A DNA stretch of 12,609 nucleotides from JACRFW01 sp964531745 (GTDB taxonomy: Bacteria; Patescibacteriota; Patescibacteriia; Magasanikbacterales; GWA2-37-8), in assembly GCA_964531745.1 (NCBI GenBank), contig CAZHFX010000026.1:1-12609 (forward strand), read 5' to 3'. The notes under the pieces are model-generated. The model did not search any database. It worked only from the letters and a program-made list of their open reading frames with translations, and was not told where the DNA came from. The position numbers and the translations under genes are program-made. Shown here piece after piece: positions 7,164 through 12,609 of the stretch. Each line of letters begins with the position of its first letter. Within the stretch, counting starts at the first letter, position 1.

Positions 7164-8201
7164 TTATAGGAGCGTCAAGGTGCTGCCGATCTCGGCGCTG
7201 CCGAGCCCGCTCTCTTTGATAATGAGATCAATATGCCGCGGTTCGCGGTTCATGATGGCGAGCAGGCGCGTTTCAGTCGGGTTAGCCGGGGCGATTTTTT
7301 CTCCGGCTACCATCGTTTTCAGGTTGTGCAATTGTAACGCTTCGGAAATATCATTGGCGCTCGTTGTTAAAATTGCTCCTTGTTTTAGGAGAGCGTTGCC
7401 GCCCGCCCCGCTCTCGGCCCCAATCGGGTGGGGAACAGCAAAAACTTCTCGGTTGTAATCCAGCGCCGCCTTGGCGGTGATAAGGGCGCCGGAGCTTGCC
7501 GGAGCTTCGGTGACCAGCGTGCCGAGAGTAAGGCCGGCGATGATGCGGTTGCGGGCGGGGAAGGAGTAGAGCGTGGGCTTAAAACCGGGCGGATATTCGG
7601 AAATTACCGCCCCGCCGTTCGCGATAATTTCTTCAGCGAGCGGGCGGTGTTCGGCCGGATATACTGTCTCGCGATTGATGCCGCTTCCTAAAACGGCGAC
7701 AGTGAGTCCGCCGGAGCGGAGTGCGGCGCGGTGAGCGAGGCCGTCAATTCCGAGCGCGAGGCCGCTCACGATAATCATTCCTTGGAGAGCGAGTTCTTGT
7801 GCTAGTGTTTCGGTGGCGGCCCGGCCGTAGGCGCTGCATTTTCTAGTGCCGACGATGGCAATGGCCGGTCGCGCGGGGGGCGGCAAAGTGCCGCGCGCAA
7901 ACAAGGTTTGGGGCGGGTCGTTTATTTCTTTGAGTAGCAGAGGGTAGTTTGGATCGGTGATGGAGATCGCGGCAATATTTTCACGGAACAGTTCTTGCGA
8001 CATCGCGTCCCGATTAAAGCGATCGCGCCATGATAAGAATTCCTGGGCGACGGATTCATCAAATCCGGCGCGCGCCAGGTCGCTGAATTCCGCTTCCCAC
8101 AGGGCCTCGTCTTGATCCGGAAAAGCGGCGGTGAGCGCGCGGAAACGCCGGTAGGTTATTTTAGGGAAATAACTCAAAGCGACGTGGATTGATTGATTCA
8201 T
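7164..8201 (-). CDS. dprA: DNA-processing protein DprA, C-terminally truncated by a stop
   Basis: DprA protects incoming single-stranded DNA during natural transformation and loads RecA on it. The 345-residue protein has an N-terminal helical region (1-75) and a Rossmann-type DNA-binding core (about 80-290) with AIVGTRKCSAYG (115-126), SGLALGIDGLAHRAAL (146-161), FPARNRIIAGL (214-224) and TEAPASSGALITA (231-243). Residue 258 is H in FAVPHPIG, where glycine is usual. A winged-helix end begins at about 307 (PTETRLLAIM) but stops at TLTLL, while the frame beyond the TAA still looks like DprA. The core domain is complete, so the protein may be active; the winged helix lacks its final strands. The ATG at 8201 has no Shine-Dalgarno and lies 23 bases after pth. 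Confidence 0.93.
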   Translation of the reverse strand: MNQSIHVALSYFPKITYRRFRALTAAFPDQDEALWEAEFSDLARAGFDESVAQEFLSWRDRFNRDAMSQELFRENIAAISITDPNYPLLLKEINDPPQTLFARGTLPPPARPAIAIVGTRKCSAYGRAATETLAQELALQGMIIVSGLALGIDGLAHRAALRSGGLTVAVLGSGINRETVYPAEHRPLAEEIIANGGAVISEYPPGFKPTLYSFPARNRIIAGLTLGTLVTEAPASSGALITAKAALDYNREVFAVPHPIGAESGAGGNALLKQGAILTTSANDISEALQLHNLKTMVAGEKIAPANPTETRLLAIMNREPRHIDLIIKESGLGSAEIGSTLTLL

Positions 8202-8224
8202 AATACGCGCAGTTTTTTGTCAAT

Positions 8225-8761
8225 TCAGGCATGGTCAGTTGAGACAAGCTTGGTTATTTCGTTAATAACGTTGGTAAAAACGTCTTTGAGAATTTTCTGC
8301 TCCGCGCTCATAAGTCTGCCCAGCACAAAATCAGCGGTGTTCCCAAGCGGGCGATCAACCGGAGCGACTCCCACCCGGACGCGCCAAAAATCGTTGGCGC
8401 CGAGGTGGCTAATGATAGACTGCACGCCATTGTGCCCCGCCGCCCCGCGCCCTTTTTGTACGCGCGTTTCGCCGAGCGGAATATCTTTGTCGTCATGGAT
8501 AACGATAATATTGGCGAGAGCAAGCTTATGTTTTTTAACCGCGTAAGCGACCGCCTGGCCAGAGTTGTTCATAAACACAGTCGGTTTCAAAAGCTCAACG
8601 CGCGTCTTATTCAGCTCGGTTTTTATATAGGCCGCGCCGGCTTTGGCGCTAGTTTGCCAGTGTTCCTCTCCGGCGAGCAAATCCAAAATCTGCCAGCCCA
8701 CATTGTGGCGGGTGCGCGCGTATTCTTTGCCCGGGTTGCCGAGGCCAACGACGAGTTTCAT
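8225..8761 (-). CDS. pth: Peptidyl-tRNA hydrolase
   Basis: This cytoplasmic enzyme cleaves the ester bond of peptidyl-tRNAs dropped from ribosomes, freeing tRNA for reuse. The 178-residue protein has the expected N-terminus VVGLGNPGKEYARTRHNVG, with N9 and catalytic H19. Further active-site residues are N65 in FMNNSGQAV, D90 in VIHDDKD, and N111 in AAGHNGVQS. The length is slightly below the usual 185-195 residues, the difference being at the C-terminus. The start is separated from the der stop by one base, so the two are very probably translated as a coupled pair. Confidence 0.97.
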   Translation of the reverse strand: MKLVVGLGNPGKEYARTRHNVGWQILDLLAGEEHWQTSAKAGAAYIKTELNKTRVELLKPTVFMNNSGQAVAYAVKKHKLALANIIVIHDDKDIPLGETRVQKGRGAAGHNGVQSIISHLGANDFWRVRVGVAPVDRPLGNTADFVLGRLMSAEQKILKDVFTNVINEITKLVSTDHA

Positions 8762-8762
8762 A

Positions 8763-10148
8763 TTATTCTTGAGGGGTATAGGTGTGATGTTTAAGCTTGG
8801 AAAGTTTCATTACAATCGGAGAGGCGAAAAAACCGAATTCTTCGCGCAGATGACGCTCTATGAAATGCACATAGGAAATATGGAGCGAGGTGTTGGATTT
8901 GATGATCATTTCAAACATCGGAGGATTGTAGCCCAGCTGGTGGAGCGCGATCACGCGCGGGTGGCGCACCCCGCGGTCTTTGGTGGGCAGATGTTTTTTG
9001 ACTGTCCGTTTGAGGAAATCTTTCAGCGCGGCTTCGTCAATCACCACCTGGCGTCCGGCCCAGGCCTCTTTGATGAGCGGAAAAATCTGGTGCACGCGAT
9101 ATTCCGAGAGGGCGGAAACGAACACAATCGGCGCGAAATTTAGGTGCGGGAAGGAATTGTAGATATCCTTTTTAACCTTATTGCGGAATTCATCGCTGTT
9201 ATCTTCCGCTTTATCCCATTTATTGACGACAATAATAACGCTTCTGGTGTGTTCGCGCAACAAACCGGCGAGCTGTTGGTCTTGGTCGCTAATCGGCTCG
9301 GTCGCGTCTAGTACCAAAAGGACAATATCGGATTTATTGACGGTCGCGATGCTTTTGCTAATGCCAATTTTTTCCAACTCGCCGGAAACGCGGGATTTGC
9401 GGCGAATGCCGGCGGTGTCTATGAACAAAATATGCGTGCCGTCAACCTCAACCAGCGTATCGTGCGGTTCGCGGGTAGTGTGGGCCATCTGGTTTACGAT
9501 TACCCGGTCTTCGCCGATGAGAGCGTTGAACAGGGTTGATTTGCCGACGTTTGGCCGGCCCATGATGGCTACTTTTATGGGTTTGATGGTTTTTATTTTT
9601 TTCGGTCGGCGGGGGAGTTTGTTCAGTGCCGAATAAATAGCGTCAAGCAGGTCGCCGACATTGGTGCCGTTGCTTGCTGAAACGGGAATGGGCTCGCCAA
9701 ACCCCAGCCTTTGCCACTCCGTGTCATGAATGCGGGGGAACAAATCAACAGCGTCGGCTTTATTGGCCACTAGAATAATCGTTTTTCGTTTGTTGCGGAG
9801 CCTTTTAGCTAGTTCGCGTTCCTGCGGCATAATGCCGGTTTGAATATCAGCGACAAAAAGTACCAGGTCGGCTTCTTTCAAAGCTAATTCAGTTTGTTTG
9901 ATGATGTCATCTTCCAGCGGCACCTCATCGGAAAAGGTTAGCCCGCCGGTATCTACAAGCTGGAAATTTTTTCCGCGCCAAGTGGCGACAGCCGCGTTGT
10001 TGGTGCGGGTCGTGCCGGGGATATTTGATACCAGCGCCAAGTTTTGTTCAATAATTTTGTTGAAGAGGCTGGATTTGCCCACGTTCACGCGTCCGACCAA
10101 AGCTACGGTCGGTAAATTTTGGTTGATGATTTTTGCGGGGCTAGTCAT
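8763..10148 (-). CDS. der: Ribosome-assembly GTPase Der (EngA)
   Basis: Der is a double GTPase needed for maturation of the large ribosomal subunit. The 461 residues hold GTPase domain 1 (P-loop GRVNVGKS 19-26, DTGG 66-69, NKAD 129-132), a short linker, GTPase domain 2 (GRPNVGKS 197-204, DTAG 244-247, NKWD 309-312, SAL 345-347), and the C-terminal KH-like domain (about 365-445) ending HFIERHLREEFGF. The switch loops are unusual: NIPGTTRT in domain 1 and QMAHTTRE in domain 2 replace the typical DTPGVTRD and DIAGTTRD, so both lose the aspartate after TR, and domain 2 has H in place of G. The ATG at 10148 follows the LCP gene by 12 bases with no clear Shine-Dalgarno, as expected within an operon. 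Confidence 0.97.
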   Translation of the reverse strand: MTSPAKIINQNLPTVALVGRVNVGKSSLFNKIIEQNLALVSNIPGTTRTNNAAVATWRGKNFQLVDTGGLTFSDEVPLEDDIIKQTELALKEADLVLFVADIQTGIMPQERELAKRLRNKRKTIILVANKADAVDLFPRIHDTEWQRLGFGEPIPVSASNGTNVGDLLDAIYSALNKLPRRPKKIKTIKPIKVAIMGRPNVGKSTLFNALIGEDRVIVNQMAHTTREPHDTLVEVDGTHILFIDTAGIRRKSRVSGELEKIGISKSIATVNKSDIVLLVLDATEPISDQDQQLAGLLREHTRSVIIVVNKWDKAEDNSDEFRNKVKKDIYNSFPHLNFAPIVFVSALSEYRVHQIFPLIKEAWAGRQVVIDEAALKDFLKRTVKKHLPTKDRGVRHPRVIALHQLGYNPPMFEMIIKSNTSLHISYVHFIERHLREEFGFFASPIVMKLSKLKHHTYTPQE

Positions 10149-10160
10149 AGGCGAGGATAA

Positions 10161-11633
10161 TTATTGTGGAAAATCATTGCCGAGGATAAGCAGAAGCCCG
10201 ATATCACGGTTGTATTTCATGCCGCGTTCGTCTGCGCTGGTTGCCGGGTTGTCGTAATCTGCCCCCAACCATTCCGGCAGAGTCGTTGTTGCCGCCGCGC
10301 GGAGCTCGTTTTTAAGCGTATCTATCGTTTCTTTCGGTGTGTCCGGTTGCAGGACATAGAGCATGGTGGTGGCTATTGGCCTCTTTAAGCTGTTGCCAAC
10401 GGCGATTACATTAAAACCCTGATCATTCAGTTGTTTATAGAATCGCGTGGCTAACCCGATGCGCCATGTGCCATTTTGTATCTCAATTGCTCCGTTATAT
10501 TTGCGGTTGGCTGGCTGGGTTTCGCCTGTCTCGGCGGCCGATTCCCGGCTTTTGGCCGGTGCGACCGCGGCGGAATCATTCGCGTTGAATATATTTTTGA
10601 TCTCTGCGTTGATTGTAGCAAAGTCTCCCGTTTTCGGCGAGAGCATGAATGCGCCCGATTCTTCGGTGGTGGAGATCAAGTAGCCGCCGGGTGAATTATC
10701 AAGCACGAGAGTTTTGGCTATAGCGGAAACTTGTTTGGCCAGGTTCGCCGCGTACATCAACTGGCCGAAGTTAAGATTGGTAGTGATGTGGCTGGAAAGA
10801 GCATTAAATATTTTTTGCAATACCGTCGGGTTGCTGTAAGTGCCGATTGACAGCAGTTTTTCTTTGAGAGCGGCGAGTACCAATTGTTGGCGGCGCGCCC
10901 GGGCGAAATCCGACCCTTCGTTATTGTTGCCGTGGCGGGAACGGCTGTACATCAGCGCTTGTTCGCCGGTTAGCGTTTGCGCGCCGGCATCAAAATGCAC
11001 CGTCTGGTAGGAATTATTCGGCCCCGGGAAGGCCTCGTCGGTGAAAGCGTTTGGTATATTGATAGTCAGTCCGCCGGAACTATCTACCAGATCGCGGAAA
11101 GCGGCGAAATCAACGCGAATGTAGTAGGGGATAGTAAGGCCGAATGTTTTAGCGAATATCGCGCGCGCGTAGTCGCCGCCGCTTCCTGGCTGTTCAGATT
11201 CGCCAAAGGCGTCAGCGCTATTTATTTTCCGCCAGCCATGCGGCGGTATTTCCACCCCTAAATCGCGCGGGATGGAGATAAGCGCGACCTCTTTGGTGCT
11301 GGGCTTGAAGCTCAAAATTATATTGGTGTCCGAGAGATAAGGCCCATCGTGTCCGGGACCCCCAATTCCCAAAATAAGGATATTCACGCGGTCGTCGGCC
11401 TCGCCCTGCAGAACATAATTAGAATGGAAAATGAAGTTTTTTACCGTTTCCAAAATACCGACGCTCTTGGGTTGGAGCGTAATGCTGTCATATTCGGACG
11501 CGTCGGCCGGCCAATCGGCCAGCGCGTGGCGGCGGGCGATGAAGCCGATGGCGGAGAGAGACAAAACAAAAAAAGCGATTACAAGTAAGGCTTTTTTCTT
11601 TCTGCTCGGAGTCTCTTCCGGCCCGTCTGCCAT
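10161..11633 (-). CDS. LytR-CpsA-Psr (LCP) family envelope protein with LytR C-terminal domain
   Basis: LCP enzymes transfer lipid-linked glycopolymers to the cell wall on the outer face of the membrane. From ATG 11633 the protein has 490 residues: a short cytoplasmic tail (SRKKK), one membrane helix (about 14-32), a linker, and the LCP domain (about 84-266). That domain has LILGIGGPG, SDTNIILSF (D102 conserved), ISIPRDLGVEIP (R123, D124) and YSRSRHGNNNEGSDFARARRQQ, which supplies the pyrophosphate-binding arginines and an aspartate. A serine/alanine-rich linker (about 350-375) leads to a LytR_C-type domain (about 379-486). The frame is open back to a GTG at 11690, but that codon overlaps the promoter -10. 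ATG 11669, about 5 bases after the predicted transcription start, is the other possible start. This is the first gene of the minus-strand operon. Confidence 0.93.
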   Translation of the reverse strand: MADGPEETPSRKKKALLVIAFFVLSLSAIGFIARRHALADWPADASEYDSITLQPKSVGILETVKNFIFHSNYVLQGEADDRVNILILGIGGPGHDGPYLSDTNIILSFKPSTKEVALISIPRDLGVEIPPHGWRKINSADAFGESEQPGSGGDYARAIFAKTFGLTIPYYIRVDFAAFRDLVDSSGGLTINIPNAFTDEAFPGPNNSYQTVHFDAGAQTLTGEQALMYSRSRHGNNNEGSDFARARRQQLVLAALKEKLLSIGTYSNPTVLQKIFNALSSHITTNLNFGQLMYAANLAKQVSAIAKTLVLDNSPGGYLISTTEESGAFMLSPKTGDFATINAEIKNIFNANDSAAVAPAKSRESAAETGETQPANRKYNGAIEIQNGTWRIGLATRFYKQLNDQGFNVIAVGNSLKRPIATTMLYVLQPDTPKETIDTLKNELRAAATTTLPEWLGADYDNPATSADERGMKYNRDIGLLLILGNDFPQ

Positions 11634-11680
11634 CGTCTCATGAAGTAAATTGATCGGTCGGCGGTACATACGCAGAGTGC

Positions 11681-11709
11681 AGTATAGCACGGCCAGCGCG
11701 TAATTTCAA
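11681..11709 (-). promoter_or_regulatory. Promoter of the LCP-der-pth-dprA-SDR run (TTGAAA-17-TATACT)
   Basis: On the minus strand, TTGAAA (11709-11704) and TATACT (11686-11681) are each one base from consensus and are separated by 17 bases. Transcription would start near 11674. This excludes the upstream GTG at 11690 as the LCP start and probably drives the whole six-gene run, as no other clear promoter is seen before 5702. Its -35 stands back to back with that of the tRNA-Val promoter, with one base between them. Confidence 0.7.
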
Positions 11710-11710
11710 C

Positions 11711-11740
11711 TTGATTTTTTGAACGGGTCTATGCTATAAT
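11711..11740 (+). promoter_or_regulatory. Promoter of tRNA-Val (TTGATT-18-TATAAT, extended -10)
   Basis: TATAAT (11735-11740) is preceded by TGC, an extended -10 element, and by TTGATT (11711-11716) with an 18-base spacer. A start near 11747 leaves about 40 bases before the tRNA. The same transcript probably continues into the membrane-protein gene at 11874. Confidence 0.7.
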
Positions 11741-11786
11741 ATAAACGCGCAGTTACTAATGTGCGGCGCAAACCTGCCCGTCGTCA

Positions 11787-11860
11787 GGGTGGCTAGCTCA
11801 GCTGGTTAGAGCGTTGCATTCACATTGCAAAGGCCACTGGTTCGAATCCAGTGCTACCCA
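11787..11860 (+). tRNA. tRNA-Val, anticodon CAC
   Basis: The 74 bases fold as a standard cloverleaf: acceptor GGGTGGC with GCTACCC (one G-T pair), D arm GCTC/GAGC with GG in the loop, anticodon stem TTGCA/TGCAA with loop TTCACAT, and T arm ACTGG/CCAGT with loop TTCGAAT. The anticodon CAC reads the valine codon GUG. The discriminator is A and no CCA is encoded, so the CCA-adding enzyme must supply it. The coding sequence at 11874 begins 13 bases after its end. Confidence 0.96.
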
Positions 11861-11873
11861 CACGATTTTTTCT

Positions 11874-12380
11874 ATGCCAAAAGATTTAACCAAGGAAAAC
11901 GCGCCGGTGGGCAAAGTGGTGTATGAGTGGCTCGTGAAAGAATATGAGCAGTATGAGCACTCGCGGCGCTGGTACCTTATCGCCGGCCTGCTGGGCTCTG
12001 CTTGTTTGGTCTATGCCATTGCCACCGCGAACTATTTGTTCGCCCTGATTTTGGCCTTGTTTGCCATCGTGCTCTATTTGCACGAAATGCAGACGCCGCT
12101 GGAGGTGTATTTTGCCATAACGGAAACGGGAATAATTTTAGGGAAAAAATATTATCGCTACAGCGAGCTTTCCAATTTTTGGCTTATTTACAATCCGCCC
12201 GAAGTGAAGACGCTCTATTTTCGTCTGAATAATTTTGTGAAGCACCGTTTGCAGGTACCCTTGCTTGATTATGATCCGCGTCCGATCCGTAATTATTTGA
12301 ATCAATTTATTACTGAAGATTTGGAGCAGGAAGACGAGCCATTGAGCGACCGGATGGCGAGAATTTTGAAAATACACTAA
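11874..12380 (+). CDS. Small membrane protein with two helices and a PH-like C-terminal region
   Basis: This is a 168-residue protein of no family I can name. A charged N-terminus (1-32) is followed by two adjacent membrane helices (about 33-50 and 53-70). A cytoplasmic domain from about 75 to 150 (YFAITETGIILGKKYYRYSE, then TLYFRLNN and VKHRLQVPL) has the alternating pattern of bacterial PH-like or related beta-rich domains. It ends with an acidic stretch and a basic helix. The frame is open into the tRNA from 11814, but the ATG at 11874 is the first outside the tRNA and gives a sensible N-terminus. No Shine-Dalgarno is seen. After tRNA processing its mRNA would have a leader of only about 13 bases. 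Its stop codon overlaps the following terminator. Confidence 0.85.
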   Translation: MPKDLTKENAPVGKVVYEWLVKEYEQYEHSRRWYLIAGLLGSACLVYAIATANYLFALILALFAIVLYLHEMQTPLEVYFAITETGIILGKKYYRYSELSNFWLIYNPPEVKTLYFRLNNFVKHRLQVPLLDYDPRPIRNYLNQFITEDLEQEDEPLSDRMARILKIH

Positions 12381-12405
12381 ACCGCTTGACCGAAGCGGTT
12401 TTTTT
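12379..12405 (+). terminator. Intrinsic terminator after the membrane-protein gene
   Basis: An 8-bp stem, AACCGCTT (12380-12387) with AAGCGGTT (12393-12400), and loop GACCG are followed by five more T. An extra A-T pair extends the stem by one. The stem begins at the last base of the stop codon. Its loop also holds part of the -35 of the next promoter. Confidence 0.9.
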
Positions 12406-12414
12406 ATGTAGAAT
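12386..12414 (+). promoter_or_regulatory. Promoter of tRNA-Arg, overlapping the terminator
   Basis: TTGACC (12386-12391) and TAGAAT (12409-12414), each one base from consensus, are separated by exactly 17 bases. The -35 covers the end of the left stem and most of the loop of the terminator hairpin. A start near 12421 gives a leader of about 13 bases to the tRNA. Confidence 0.65.
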
Positions 12415-12433
12415 AGCGCCTGTTCACTGTCCC

Positions 12434-12508
12434 GCGTCCATCGTTCAATGGATAGGACACTGGCCTGCGAAGCCGGAAATTTAGGTTCGACTCCTAATGG
12501 ACGCACCA
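12434..12508 (+). tRNA. tRNA-Arg, anticodon GCG, CCA encoded
   Basis: The gene folds as a cloverleaf: acceptor GCGTCCA with TGGACGC, D arm GTTC/GGAC, anticodon stem CTGGC/GCCGG with loop CTGCGAA (anticodon 12467-12469), variable loop AAAT, T arm TTAGG/CCTAA with loop TTCGACT, discriminator A, and an encoded CCA at 12506-12508. GCG reads CGC and CGU. Most bacteria use ACG, with inosine made by TadA, for this codon box, so this form is unusual. It lies between its own promoter and a strong terminator, as a single-gene unit. Confidence 0.95.
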
Positions 12509-12546
12509 AACTAAAAACAGCTACCTCACAGTAGCTGTTTTTAGTT
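12509..12546 (+). terminator. Intrinsic terminator after tRNA-Arg
   Basis: The 16-bp perfect stem, AACTAAAAACAGCTAC (12509-12524) with its complement at 12531-12546, closes a CTCACA loop and starts directly after the CCA. The right arm contains GCTGTTTTT, and the left arm has the matching A-run, so it could also stop transcripts coming from the right. Confidence 0.88.
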
Positions 12547-12554
12547 AGTGCCGC

Positions 12555-12584
12555 GAGTGTGTCAATACTTTTGTGTAAATGAGC
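12555..12584 (+). mobile_element. Possible IS256-family terminal inverted repeat
   Basis: GAGTGTGTCAATACTTTTGT followed by GTAAATGAGC (12555-12584) resembles the terminal repeats of IS256/mutator-type elements, which often have a GAG(T)GTCA start and a TTTTGTGTAAA core. The element would extend right, out of the window. No transposase or second end is visible here, and the call rests on recalled consensus. Confidence 0.35.
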
Positions 12585-12605
12585 TGTGCATAAGCACGGT
12601 TTTTT
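12584..12605 (+). terminator. Weak hairpin with T-tract at right edge
   Basis: CTGTGC (12584-12589), loop ATAA, and GCACGG (12594-12599) form a 6-bp stem with one G-T pair, followed by six T. It could be a small terminator protecting a downstream element from read-through, or a chance fold. The stem is short. Confidence 0.35.
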
Positions 12606-12609
12606 GTTT

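Noticed and set aside
8195..8223. TTGACA on the minus strand between pth and dprA as a dprA promoter
   Set aside because: No -10 lies at 16-18 bases; the nearest TATTAT is only 12 bases away and overlaps the start codon.
11814..11873. Upstream start for the membrane protein at 11814
   Set aside because: That ATT/ATG-containing stretch lies inside the tRNA-Val, so the added 20 residues would be translated tRNA.
12138..12509. Minus-strand frame of 123 codons covering the tRNA-Arg and the end of the membrane-protein gene
   Set aside because: It is antisense to a tRNA and to a well-supported gene. Proteins starting this way are a known artefact of translated tRNA genes.
1..12609. CRISPR arrays, toxin-antitoxin pairs, phage genes
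   Set aside because: No regularly spaced repeats, paired small overlapping genes or structural phage motifs were seen.

Overview
The window looks like chromosomal DNA of a small-genome bacterium, most likely a Candidate Phyla Radiation (Patescibacteria/Parcubacteria-type) organism. This is inference, not proof. Genes are tightly packed and often separated by 1-70 bases. Few starts have a Shine-Dalgarno sequence (clear only for the SDR gene and rel). Core genes (topA, der, pth, dprA, folC, rel) are recognisable but diverged, and they are mixed with short charged or membrane proteins of no known family. There is no sign of phage or a large mobile island. A possible insertion-sequence end sits at the extreme right edge.

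Layout. Positions 1-3537 (minus strand) hold topA and then rel, a long RelA/SpoT enzyme cut off by the left edge; rel has its own near-consensus promoter. Positions 3538-3687 form a divergent control region with a perfect consensus promoter facing right, a palindromic -35 that reads TTGACA on both strands, and a 22-bp perfect palindrome just before topA. Positions 3688-4347 (plus) encode an unrecognised charged protein whose end overlaps folC (4331-5572, minus) tail to tail. Between folC and the next gene is a 93-bp long inverted repeat (5606-5698). Positions 5702-11633 (minus) form one co-directional run transcribed in the order LCP-family protein, der, pth, dprA, SDR oxidoreductase, membrane protein, probably from one promoter at 11681-11709. 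Positions 11711-12546 (plus) hold tRNA-Val(CAC), a two-helix membrane protein, a terminator, tRNA-Arg(GCG) and a second terminator.

Functions. The long minus-strand run joins cell-envelope assembly (LCP), ribosome assembly (Der), recycling of peptidyl-tRNA (Pth) and handling of incoming single-stranded DNA (DprA). FolC next to an SDR oxidoreductase and a possible S-component-like membrane protein allows, but does not prove, a folate salvage link.

Most notable observations: (1) the dprA frame is interrupted by a TAA, and the frame beyond it still reads as a normal DprA C-terminus that overlaps the SDR start; (2) the 93-bp inverted repeat at 5606-5698 carries attC-like R-box heptamers at both ends; (3) the tRNA-Arg has the unusual bacterial anticodon GCG; (4) the tRNA-Arg -35 element lies inside the hairpin of the upstream terminator; (5) the topA divergent promoter region is built from palindromes. 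I did not find an obviously new multi-gene defence or biosynthetic system.
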